Source of the DNA: Hyalella azteca
Taxonomy: Eukaryota > Arthropoda > Malacostraca > Amphipoda > Hyalellidae
Assembly (NCBI RefSeq): GCF_000764305.2
Contig: NW_025943947.1
Coordinates: 248,001-312,000, forward strand
Direction of reading: 5' to 3'
DNA length: 64,000 nt
Part shown: positions 1 to 12,700 of the stretch, piece after piece
How the letters are laid out: each line of letters opens with the position of its first letter
Position numbering within the stretch: the first letter of the stretch is position 1
The notes under the pieces: model-generated
Told to the model about the DNA's origin: nothing
Seen by the model: the letters and a program-made list of their open reading frames with translations, nothing else
Databases searched by the model: none
Translations under genes and position numbers: made by a program

Positions 1-624
1 TCTTTCATCAACAATTAATTTCATTCTATTCATGTAATTAACACTTCATTCTCATATATTTCCCCTTCAGCGTGCAATAAAAATATACCTGAAGCAACCA
101 GCAACAAACATCTACTGGTCAGTGAGAATGACCCACGTCACTTATCAATTTAAATCACAGCGATTGAAACGCAGTATAAAAACTCATCAAACGATCCCGG
201 AGAGAAAATTTATTATTTTTTTTTGTCTGGGCATCACATTCTAGGCTATCACGTCACAAGCCTCCTTGCAGCTTGGCGATACCTGTGAAGCAATAGTGGC
301 GATTGCATCACCTTCCCCGAGGAGTGTTTGTTTGCTCCTGTGGCAGTATTTCGCACCTCTTGTGACAAAAGAATTGTTATCTGGGTGTGAATTAATTTAC
401 CGCGTCGCTCTTTTGTGATTCTGTAAACACTATGCATCACTTATTAAGAAAGAGGTGGAAGCATCGTAACATGTACTGCAATTTTTCCATTGCGAAATGG
501 GGAGAGAATCGTCTCTCATATCATACATATCTCCTTCACATTCATCGAAACTAGTCATTTTGCACCAGTTGTTTACCATATTCTTATGACATTTCTCCTA
601 ACCTAGTAATCAATTTTTTTTCAG
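1..624 (+). other. Upstream intron of Nmdar2 (partial)
   Basis: AT-rich non-coding sequence with no exon-like reading frame. It ends in a T-rich tract and CAG at 622-624, a strong 3' splice site for the first visible Nmdar2 exon. Because that exon starts mid-protein, this stretch is read as the 3' part of an intron whose other end lies left of the window. Confidence 0.75.
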
Positions 625-785
625 CTTGCCAACCCCTACATGAGCAAGCCGCCCTTCAAGTTCGGGACGGTCCCGTTCACAAATTCTGACTCGGTGTTCG
701 CGAAGCACCTGCCTGAGATGTACTCGTACATGAGCCAGTACAACCAGAGTCACCCCAGCCTCGGCATCCTCGCCACCAAGAAAGG
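625..785 (+). CDS. Nmdar2: Nmdar2 exon A: S2 ligand-binding segment
   Basis: Starts after ATTTTTTTTCAG and ends AAAGG|GTGAGC (phase 2). It encodes 53 residues beginning [17 protein letters not shown], with [12 protein letters not shown] further on. This is the start of the S2 lobe after TM3. Aligned by eye to vertebrate GluN2, the Ser-Thr pair that contacts the glutamate gamma-carboxylate (GST in vertebrates) falls on T-N-S here, so the first hydroxyl residue reads Asn and the second Ser. Its 5' end is phase 0, so the preceding exon, outside the window, should end on a complete codon. Confidence 0.92.
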
Positions 786-3700
786 GTGAGCGACCAAACC
801 ATGTTCATAATTATGATATCATGCCAACTCTTTGAATTGTTTTATTTTCGATGACGAGTTTGCAAGTACAACGTCATTATCATAAAAAATTCGAGAATCG
901 ACTTGGTCTAAACATTAGAAAGATTGTCTGGATATACGAGTAGCTCGATTACACCGGTCAAAAAATATGGTTCTGAGATCATTTTATGTGGCTTGGAAAA
1001 CACTTTTGCTGCTTGTTCTTTAAAGCTGGCTTTTTTTCTCCAGCATATCTAGTTTTTGAAATATTCCCATCCTTTTGTGAAATATATATGAAAAGTATAT
1101 ATATATATGTATAAACAATTATAATTATTTATTACATTTCACACTATTTCAATTCTCCCAATACGTTTCACAATGACCTATTCAAGTTTTTTTTAATCAG
1201 CTGACAGTAGGCTACGAAAACTGTTAACATATAATTTGATTTCACTAAATTATTAGTGACAATGGATAAGTGCGAACAATATATTTATTCTCGGCTTGAT
1301 CTAGGGTCCCCTATCTGCCTGAGCAAGTCGTCCCGTCGATTGTAAATGAAATGTAATTTCTCAGAAATTTAGGGTACTCAAGTGAAATTGACCGGTGCAT
1401 CTCGAGCATAGGAAGTTGTTTGCCTTTATTTCGCGTGGTCCAAATTCGACGTAGAGTGTAAAATAACGGCTAGTGAATTAGTGTATAGTGAACCAAGCTT
1501 CCAGAAATATTTTAAGAGATGCAAAAATTTAATGAAATCATCAAATTTGTTTCACCAAGATAATTTCTATAATGTACATGTATTGAATTTGAAACAAAAT
1601 TGTTAACCCATGCGACTATTCCATGACACGACAGTCTCCTCACGAGCACAAACAAAGAACGACCGAACGTGGGGTTGCCAGTGCAATTAGAGGCAGCAAA
1701 AAATGACCGTGAAACGGAGTTTTTGGGTTCGATTGCGACGGACATGAAAAATGAAAATCAGTTACGTTTTTTGTCTCCAATCTTCTCTTTCAGTTTGAAC
1801 GCGCACGTCGAAAATGCGGTCATTCCCCCTCTCGCCTCGTCCAACGATTCGAACTTATCAACAAAATATGCCCTAATAATTTTATGTATTTATATGCTGA
1901 AATTTGCATTACACGCTGAAATATTGAGCTAAACAATAAGTAGATTGAAATTCGGAGACTCACTCTACAGTTTATGAATTGAATTAACTCTCTCATGAAT
2001 TCAAAATTTATTGTTGTTTTTACAGTATGTTCAAAAAATAGATAAAAGATGATAGATGTAATAGATGTTAAGATGAAAACAATCCAAATCCCTTCACACT
2101 TCTATGTTGTATGTTGCGTGTATGTTGTGAAAATTATTAGAGAGCCGAACCTCGAACGTCCGAAGAAGCATATGATGGCGGGAAATATTCTAGAAAAAAT
2201 TAAAAATTTTAATGAAAAATATTCGCAATGCACCACACAAAACTAAATGGTACATTAGTACCTCCGGACATCTGGTTCATAAGGTGCATTGAATTGAAGA
2301 CTCCAAAGAAGGCAAATTAAGGTCAAATAGGTAAAATTTTTCCTGGAATAATTGGGATCCTGATGACCTGAATATGAAAATCCCAAGAAAGTTAAGGGGT
2401 TTCTATACTCGTCTTGAGTACAGCTTAATTAAATTAACCGGTGGTGAGTGCACAATTCATTTTTTTAAATTTCTGAATCTAAAAAATGGCGTTCAACGAA
2501 ATCTAGCTATCATAATTAGGCAAAAAATATCCTAGAGAAGCATTATTGTGATGAGAAAAAATATTGCACTCTGAGAACGCCTCCGCCCTTATAGTGAAAG
2601 GTAAAGTTTCATGGTAGCTGAGACCTGTGCAAATTATGTAACGCTAAATTTCTTCAACTAAATTCATGATTTCAGAATCAACACCGAAAAGATAATTACA
2701 TACAAGGTGCACTGATTTCTACAATATATGAAAGCTTTGTTAATTATTTTATGCTTGAATCTGTAGGATTCAAACATAACCGATTTCACGCCAGATAATA
2801 ATTCGTAGAAACTATTTTTTCAAAGTTCTCTCTTCATTTGTTATTTGTGACTAAGTCAATGAAACTCAAGAAACATGATCTTCGAAATTTTAAAAGATTG
2901 AAATTAAAAGGAACCCTATAGTGGTTTCACACTGAACCTGTTTTTTAATCAGTGTAGACACAGGTAAACAAAAAATTTCTTTACTGTGAATTAGCCAAAG
3001 ATAGCCTTGAAACAATGCCTGTATTTGCATTTTTTGTCTGGAATGAATGTATATGAAAAAATTTTTTTCACCGATGAGCTTCCTTGAAAAGACGTTTTCC
3101 GGAAAAAAATTGTTCATGTCTACTATGCGATCAAACAATTTTTCAAAATAAATGTTCCTATTATTGTGATTCCTTCAGAAACAAGATATATAATTCATTC
3201 TATCAAATATAATGACTTCGCTCAAATATAATGGAAATGTGCGACACTTTCACTGCGTCTCTATTTTGGTGTGCATTATTTCATTTTCACTGCTTATTTC
3301 ATGGACGTATCCAAATCCTATGTCCTTCGTTTGAAGTCTTCAGGAGCAACTAAACATTTAAGCAATTCTATTTTTAGCCACGCTAGTTCTCACTAACTGC
3401 TTATGAGCTGCTAATCAGATTTAACACTCCGTAAGACATGACGAATTAAGGCTGCAGAGGCGGCCAGTGGGCATAGCTAAAATGAGCCCGAGACTTGAAG
3501 TTGAGACGAAACGCAATTTAAGAGCACTTTTCCAATGAAGCCCAGCGCCTGGAGAATTAGCGCCCTCATATTTGAAGGTAATTAAAGCAGGCAAGCTCGT
3601 CTTTCTCGCGCAAGATTGCTGCTCTAGGGAACGAGAAATTCAATACTGGCAAGAACATTTTCCCGGTAGATTAGCTGCCTTAAAATGACGGCTAAGGTTC

Positions 3701-6700
3701 AGGCTGAACTGTTTGTTGTTCAGCGCTATATGTGCGTCAACTCTTACAGACTCAAATATAACTCAAATTTGCCGAAAAATTTTTTATGAATATTTAATAA
3801 TGATTATTATAACAAATTATATTATAATATTAGGTTACAACATTAGATCTCTGAAACGCCCACAACATGCGAGATATAACATTTTTCTTTAGTAACTTAA
3901 ACTAATTCGAGTTTTCCCATGTTAATGTTAGGTCAAGGCATCTCATCAAGACAATTCAGACCATTGTTAAAGCATTATTCATGCATGAAATTTGCATTGA
4001 TAAATCACAATAATACAGTTCGGTATTTCTCGAAATAATTTAAGGACACAGCTCCCTTACTATCCGTTCACATATTTGTATTAGGAGCCGATGAATTACA
4101 CAATTCCAATACCCTTAATTTTTATCATATAAATAGCAAGTTTAGGAAACTATTCTTAAAATTAGTAAATGCTTCTAAACTTCTCATCATTCACTACTTA
4201 CTCATGCTTTTCAACCGAACCTTAAGATGTATTGCGAAGAGCAAGTACAGTCTTCCGTCAACTTGTGTTTGGTCGAGTCGTTTGTAACGTCGCAGTGCCA
4301 AGCAACTTCCAGTAACTTCGATTGTCTCGACTTGCCGATAGGTCACTGACCCCTAAATTTTCCTTGCGACGGTATTGGATAACTTTCGCTAACTTACGAC
4401 TGTCTTCTAGGATGCTGGACGATTAGATATACGGTGCGCGATGTTATAAAACTAAAAATGACTTGTGACTGTCTTCCTTTATGAAAACTCGATTGCGACG
4501 ATATTCAAAACATTTTGAGTATTTTTGATTGTTGAGATGAAAAATCACGACCCATTCATTTCCAATGGGATGTTATTTGTTACATTGCTCTAATTTTCGA
4601 TTGCCTAGATGCAAGGAAAGGTCACACACTCACACACACACACACACACACACATTTTCCATGATGTGCTTCATAAACAAATGAGACGAAAAGAATGAAC
4701 GGGAATGAGACGGTCTTAGATAACGAGTATAATTCACTATTGCCTTTTGCTGCAAGGAGCCTTCACGCTTTCCTCTGCCACACGTCTGTTGTAGAGGAAA
4801 GCGTAAAGGGTTACTGATGTTTAGTGCTTAACCCTTAATATAAAGGGTAACAGATTATTAACGTTTAAGCCTCAATTAAGGGTTACTGATGATCAACGCT
4901 TAACCCTTATTAAGGGTTACTGAAGATCAACGCTTAAGTCTCAATTAAGGGATACTGATGATCAACGCTTAAGTCTCAATTAAGGGTTACTGATGATTAA
5001 CGCTTAACCCTTAATTAAGGCTTACTGATGATCAACGCTTAACCCTTAATTAAGGGTTACTGATGATCAACGCTAAGACCTTAATTAAGGGTTACTGATG
5101 ATTAACGCTTAACCCTTAATTAAGGCTTACTGATGATCAACGCTTAACCCTTAATTAAGGGTTACTGATGATCAACGTTTAACCCTTAATTGAGGGTTAC
5201 TGATGATCAACGCTTAACCCTTAACTAAGTGTTACTAATGATCAACACTTAACCCTTAATTAAGAGTTACTGATGATCAACGCTTAACCCTTAATTAAGT
5301 GTTACTGATGATTAACACTTAACCCTTAATTAAGAGTTACTGATGATTAGATTGTCATCAGGACCCTGGACGCGTTCATCTACGACGCGACGGTGCTGGA
5401 CTACCTGGTGGGGCAGGACGAGGAGTGCATGCTGCTCACCGTGGGGTCTTGGTACCACATGACGGGATACGGCGTCGCCTTCCCCAGGGGGTCGAAGCAC
5501 ACGGCTAACTTCAACAAGCGCCTAATGGAGTACAAGAATAACGGTGGGTGAAATATGCTTATGTACTCGACAAAAATGGGACACGTATGATCCTTTAGAC
5601 TCTGTGTGATATGCATGAAATTATTTATAGTTTCGCAAAATGGATGTTAGGCTTTTTGTAGCTGGCCACCGTTTTTGTGTGCAGGAATTTTTATGCTGTA
5701 ACTTTTTAATTGAAGTCAGCATAATGCCACAAACATAGGTTACAGTAATATCGGATGATTACTATTTCGTGTAGAATAGTCAGATATATTCTGTCGCCGT
5801 GCCTCATAGATGACGATGTTATTACGATTATTTAAGGCTACTATTTTATCGGTAATTTAATAATTCAGAATGGTTTAGCGCTAACACACTGCTGAGACCA
5901 TTAGCGGGCTTACCGAACTGGGACATGACTATTTCAAGTCCGCTCATCTTGTGAAACACTCAAAAAATATATCATGAGCTGAAATTACGAGTAAATAATA
6001 ATAATTTTCCGCAATCAAATACCAGAAATATATAATAAATGCTGATATCGTTAGCCCGCTAGCTAATTATCCAAACGGGTCTAACATCAGAGGGAATAAC
6101 ATCCATATGAGAACAGGAATTGAGAAGGGACAAAGCTAATATAATATTTCGAAGTGAACTAATTATATGACAAAGTGAATGTCTCTCGTAGGACAGTTAC
6201 ATTCTATCTCCCCATTTAAGCGACACAGCAATGAGAGCGGCAATGTTATCGCACCAGCAACTTCTGATTAATCAACAACACAGACGACACGACGCAGGCA
6301 GGTTGACCGCCGTCCCGATATTTTATCACTCAATGCTCGCTTTTATACACAATTGATTGATTTCGTAGCACTAACGCCTTTCATAATCAATTTAGTCATT
6401 GTTCTGTTAGCATGAAGTTACCGCATAGAAGGTCGCATTCAGTTCATTTAAATTGCAATTATGAGGCGACTCATAACTTAACCAGCAAACCATTAGAGCT
6501 GCTCAGGATTGCGCAGTTCATTATTGTGCATCAGATGAAACGCTCCTGTTCTCTTTAACAAATTAAAGCTGCTTTCATTCATATAAATAGCACCGGCAAA
6601 TTTCCAGAATGCTTTAATTGCACTAACGGCAAAGTAAACATTAATTTTAATTAGAAATAATGACATGATTTCATCCAACTTTCATGTCTCGTCTTTCACG

Positions 6701-9700
6701 CTGGTTCATGTGCATCATGTGAATGACCTGAACATTCATGTACATACCCCTACAGTTATATTCTGAAGCTGAACACGCCTCTCTATTATCGGCTTGCGAG
6801 TTATCTCCTTTAACTTAGTTCATTAGGTGTGCAGGGCCGCATGAATTTAATTACAGCGATGTAATTTTAAGGACACCTAAAGCCCGTTATTCAAGTTACC
6901 CGTTTTTTCAAGTTATTCCATACCGGAGACAAAGAACGGAGGAGCCCGAGAACGAATCGGCGTCACCGTATTGCTCTCACTTTAAAAACAACACGCAATG
7001 AATTCCAACTCCGAAATCTCAAAGCTCATGCTCAGATTAGAAGCTCACCGCAATTGCCGAGTGTGTATCCTTCTGTGCGGAATTCATGAAGAAAGGCGTT
7101 AAAATTCGTGTACAAGGTATCGTGAATTTTCATCAAGCATTACGGACGCTGTCAAGCTTTTGCTAGGCAGCAGCCAGCCATGTTTTTGCTGCTGCATTTA
7201 TTGCCCAATTTTTTTCTTCCTGTCTTGTTTAGCGAGAGACGTGATAGCCGAGAGCTTTCACGTGCTCTTGTGATACAGCTTTGGCAGCATACAAGAGAGT
7301 TAGGTGGCAGATTTCCTCCATTTTATCCTGAGGTAGGGAGAGCCAGTTTAGGCAACAACAATTAGCATCAGTTGTCATTATGTAAAGAGTGAGGAAATTG
7401 TCGATGATTCCTTGCATATTTTCCCTGTATACTACTGTGAAGTGAATATTGCCTCTTGCGCCTGAGGAGTGGTTGTTGTATTATAACTGATCTAATTACA
7501 TTAGTGCCAGCTAAACATAAGCAAATGCGCCGTCGTGTGTAAATTCAACGTTTAACTATAGCAAGCTACTGCACATCAGAGTTGTTGTGTCCTTTACAAG
7601 TTTACATTCATTGTGTGTTTAGAGCTGAATAATTCATTCCATGCATGCGTATAATTGCGCATAAAGCTTATAAGCGCTCATTATTGAATGAAATTCAGGC
7701 TTTATACTTTCAGTAATTTGAATTAGGAATCATGCTAATAGTTATCATCCTTAATAAAAATGAAAACATTTAACTGAATACATCTGTGCTTCGCTCATCA
7801 AAATGAAGAGCCAAATGTTTTCCTGAAAATTTACATACCAATTTATTTTAGGAAATTTAGAATAAACAGGTAATACATGTAATGAAATTGCTGAGATAAT
7901 TTCAACTTGAAAGGTGGAGTTCACCTTTAACTTGTTCCTGCGTCCAATTGTGATCTTTGCTGCTTCATTCCACCAGATTTTTGGAATAACTGATACCATT
8001 AGTATTATGTCGAATTTGACTTATGATTACTTCATAGTCAGCAGGATGTTTGTGGTACGTCAGGATAGAATTCATTTTCGTGAACAAAAAAAACGCATTT
8101 TGAACATTGAGAGTGAAACACTTATCCGACTGGTGATTGCATTTTCTCTATAGAAAATTTTGACCTGAAAAATATAGTATTTTTAATATTAATTGCTTTG
8201 TTTCGTAATTTTTCCTCGTCGTTAGTGAATATTTTTCGCCATCACTTCTCAACTTATGACAAGGATATGAATATTTAAATCTCCTTTTCTTCGCACTTAA
8301 ATTATGATTCAATTGTACAGAAAAGTTAAACCAGCACCTATTTTATCAGAGATTTGTTCTTATCCTAAACTAACTCACAGTTTAGGGATGGCAAAGTTCT
8401 ATTTCGTATAATTTTTTACGCACTCAAAGTTTTCTGTGAGTTCCGGCTGAAGTTCCCGACACGCGTCGTCAGGCTTTCCGCTTCGTCTGTAAAACCCATA
8501 AGAAAAATATTTGATTTTTTATAGCCCTGAACACCACTCACGTGGATGGACATTGCAGGAGCGAATATTAGTTAAACGTATTCATCGTGATTCATAGGCT
8601 ACAGCCATCCATCGCACCGTCGCTACGCTGGTTAGCACGAATACATATATTGCGTCTGACGCTATATAGGATGGGGATGATTGTTTGATTTTGGTGTACT
8701 GAATTTTAGTTTATAAATGATAATTCCAATTTCTAAAATGATAATCACCTCTCGTTCAATGATTCAAATATTCTCTTTTAATTAAAAACAGAAAACATAA
8801 ACGCTAATCACAAAATTACACAATTCATGGTACCACAGATAGTCAAAGGCGTGTTTCTATGAAGAAGTATTGAATGTGTAATTGGCCTATAGGGTGTCAT
8901 TCATGAGCACTGAGAAAAAGTTCCTATCTGCTGCGATTACATTTTCTTTTATATAGTTGTTCTCTATATTGTTATATTTCTGTGGAATCTTTCTCCATGC
9001 TCTTACATCAATGCTCTGAGGTTAGTCTGTAAAAAAGGGGGATTAAAATTGGAGTATCAACTTCGTTTTCATTCTGTACATCAAATACGCACTTATCACT
9101 TATCAATACGCTGCTGCTGCTTATTAACATAAGCACTTATCGACACTGGCTGGATAATCTATATATAATCTATGATTCGGTGCTCTAAGTTTCTATGAGT
9201 CAAGATATTCCTCAAAATTAGTATCATTCAGTATTTTAGATCCATGGCTCTACAAATATGCTCTCTCAGAGCTTAACAGCACCAAGACCTAGAAACTCTG
9301 TAGACAATTACTGTGAGAAGGGAACATTATTTTTTTAAACGCCCTCACAAATTCTCCCTCAAACAAAATTTGATGTGAGGAAGCGGATCCTTACTCACTT
9401 TGTTCTTGTCTCCAAAGGACTCCTCTGACGTTATGCTTGTAATGCCGCAATTGCTTCTAGATCCCAAGTCATTCTGCTCTTAATGCTGGGATAAACCTCG
9501 ACGGTCCCAGAGGTAGAAAAACGGCTGAAATTCGTGACACTCTCTTGAATACTCATAAGGAGATAACTGATCTCGAAGCCCCAAACCGACTCTACTATTC
9601 CTTGTTTTCTATAGACTTTAGAAAATAAACTAGTACCTATTAGTAAATAATATAGTATAGTATCTTCGGCATTGAAGAATAGACCTGGATAGGCCTGTCG

Positions 9701-12700
9701 CCGATTCTTGTACTTTTCTTGACTAGACTGAACTATTGAACTTGAGTATTGTCACAGGATCCCTTTAAATTATTAACGTTTGCAATGGCAATGCCTGACA
9801 GAATGTCAGCCTGAGAAATTATGTTGAAAAAGAGACTTGCACAGCCCACAGATGTTGGTGTAGTAGACTAGTAGAACAACTTTAGAACAAATTGATTTTC
9901 ATCACGGAAGAGGAAACAGGGTATTTTTCCCAATTACTAAACCGATGAGCCTTAAATTCTAATGGAATAGCCCACTGTTCCAGCCGAGAGGTCTAGAGCA
10001 CAATAATATATAGACTAAATACTTTAGAAAATCTTGACTAGGCAGACTACTCTCTAGCACGCATGCATTCATTTGATGAGGAATGAACACTCTTATCCCA
10101 TGGGGTTTTGTGCAAATGAAGGATTAGAACGAGTCTCATAGCAGATGGAAGGTAGTGATGGCTTCCGCTCCTATGCTTCCTAGAAGATGTATTAAAATCA
10201 GATAATTTAGTCAGACAGAGATGTAATCATTGATCTGATTGTTCATTGTTGGCTCTGTGATTCTCTCCATTTTATGGAATGAAAGCGTTGAATGTAGCTT
10301 CCTCCTATTTTGCCACGCAGTATGTCCGTCCATTGTATCGGGGCCTACAACAGATGAGAGGATTTTGCTGTCAAAAAATGTTTAGCAGGTCATTTTGAGG
10401 GGGTAGAGTTGTAGCTGCACAGCTCTCCATTCTTTTGCTGTCTCGGATTCACGCTGGTGACCTGGGGTAAACGTTTTACCCACGTTTAAACCTGAGGTGA
10501 CTCTTTTCATGTCTGTGCATAAGAGTTTTGCGGAAATTTTATAACTTTTGCCGGTTCAAACTTGACGGTCAATGCAATTTCACCTAACGCATGGTTGATG
10601 ATTCATTGTGGCGTGTAAGCTTCTTTAATATTGAATTGAATTTTGTATCGATTTTGCGTATTATTACGGCTAAATCGAAATATACGTCTTCATTGTGTAT
10701 AATTATAATATGCGAACAATTCTAAGTAATAATGTCACTCATTTGCTTGAATCGCAAATTCACTAAAAACTTAGAAGCTAAGAAAACTCCATGAAAATTC
10801 ATAGTATCTTTTAAGAAAACGTTTCGGAGTCCAGCTCCATCCTCAGTTTATCTGATTTATTTGTATTCAAGAATTTTCGAACTGGTGATGGAGCTGGACT
10901 CCGAAACGTTTTCTTGAAAGATACTATGAATTTTTGTGGAGTTTTCTTTGCTTTAAGTTTTTAGCGAACAATACTGTTGTTTTCCCTTTCTGCTTATGCT
11001 TGAATATTTCAGTCGGGTACAAGATTTCTATCGTACTGTTGACTTATTTAAATATTGTTTAAATTTTCGTATTGTGTAAAGCTAATTAGTGTATATTTTG
11101 TCTACACTAATTTTTGGGACGGGCTTCTTTCCATTTGTGTTGACTTCGGCTGGATGTTATGTCTCAATAAATTTCCGGATCACTAGCATTTCATCCTTTC
11201 AACTCAAGTTTGACTCCTTAGGCTGCCATATATTTTGAATCCACTCTGCTATGACTATATTATATATGAGATGACTATATTATAGTCATAGCAGTCATAA
11301 TAGCTATAATATAGTCTAATACTATACGAAATGCCACTCTGCATTTGCATGGCTTGGACAAAATAACGGTAACACATGACATTTTGATATCGACATTTTT
11401 GAAGATTTCATAAACGAAGAAAACGTTACATATTTGTATGTTGTTTATTGTTGCAGCTAATTTATATTTATCCCTTCACAGATATTTTTAGTAAACTTTT
11501 GTGTCCATTAGCTAACATATAAACTATAAATGGCAAACCTCTCTGACGTTCAAAGAGGCCAAATTGTTGGTGCCCGTATGGCAGTTGCTAGTTTGACAAA
11601 AACGTCCAGAATGCTTGACGTTTCTAGAAGTACTGTCTCAAGAGTAATGACTGCTTGGACGAGAAGGAAAAACGTCCCCAGCAGAGCACAGGTCTGGCCG
11701 AAAGTTGAAGTTGTCTGAGAGAGACCGTCGGTACCTAAATTGAATTGTGAGGGACAATCGAAAGAACACGGCTGGCAAAATTACTGCAAACCTTAATTAA
11801 TGGGCACCTACAAAACCCATTGACTGCTGATTTTTCTGTAGTCTTTGACTGCTGATTTTTGTAAGCGCGTTATCAAAAGAATGTGAATATTGATCCAAAT
11901 TATTTAAAATATCAGAAACCGAAAATTTTTTAACGAAATAAATTACTCCAAGGCATTTACGCAACTCCACGTGACTTGTGGATGGACAAGTAACAAAATT
12001 TTTATGAATTTTATGTCATTGAGAAACGAAGTATGAGCACGGAGGAAAATATTCTTATTAGTCCAAAATCAAAATTAGAAAATTTCAAAACTCTCATGTG
12101 GTTACTCAATGAAATTCTCTACTCTTTGCCGTTTTAAACATCTACTCTTTGCCGTTTTTTTGCTGAAGTAAATAATTACCTAAAATTAACAGATACCCGA
12201 ACATTTCTACATCTGGTTATTCTAAATTCATTAGATATTAGTAATGATATTAATTAGATATTAGATATTAGTAATGCTGAATAATAATAAAAAGTTCTGA
12301 CCGAAAAACATTTATAGAAAAACTTTTGAATTGTTCACTCTTTTCTTTAGAGCATATACAAAACTTCCTGGAAAATTTGTTGCAAGAAGCTTTTGCCTCG
12401 CTCCCCCCTCGCTGCCTATTCTCGGTGCACTTCACTGATCCTTTGAAGAGCTCAAAGAATGATAACGACACTTGAATCAAGAGCCTGGCTCTTGAGCGAG
12501 CTCTTACTTGGGCATGATGGCGCTGCAGTGGAGCTAAGGCGTACAGGTGCCGCGTCGCAGCCTCTGCCTGCCTCGAATTCTATTTGCCTAAATGATAAAC
12601 CAAGCAAAACTCGTTGTTTCTTCTTGGAATTTTTCTGGCTAGAACAATGCTATAGGATAGCGAAGTGTTCTCGTTGCCTTTCTCATGTGAGCTTTAAAAA

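Larger units (their letters stand above)
786..5361 (+). other. Nmdar2 intron 1 (4.6 kb)
   Basis: AT-rich intron from donor GTGAGC to acceptor CAG. I see no supported exon in 786-4620. The last 740 bp hold a CA microsatellite, a 12-bp-arm hairpin and a 35-bp minisatellite, listed separately. Confidence 0.8.

Noticed and set aside
4805..5350. Telomere-like motif (TTAAGGGTTA) in the minisatellite; also CTGATGA as a ribozyme core
   Set aside because: Unit is 35 bp with a palindrome, not a short telomeric repeat, and no GAAA box follows the CTGATGA.
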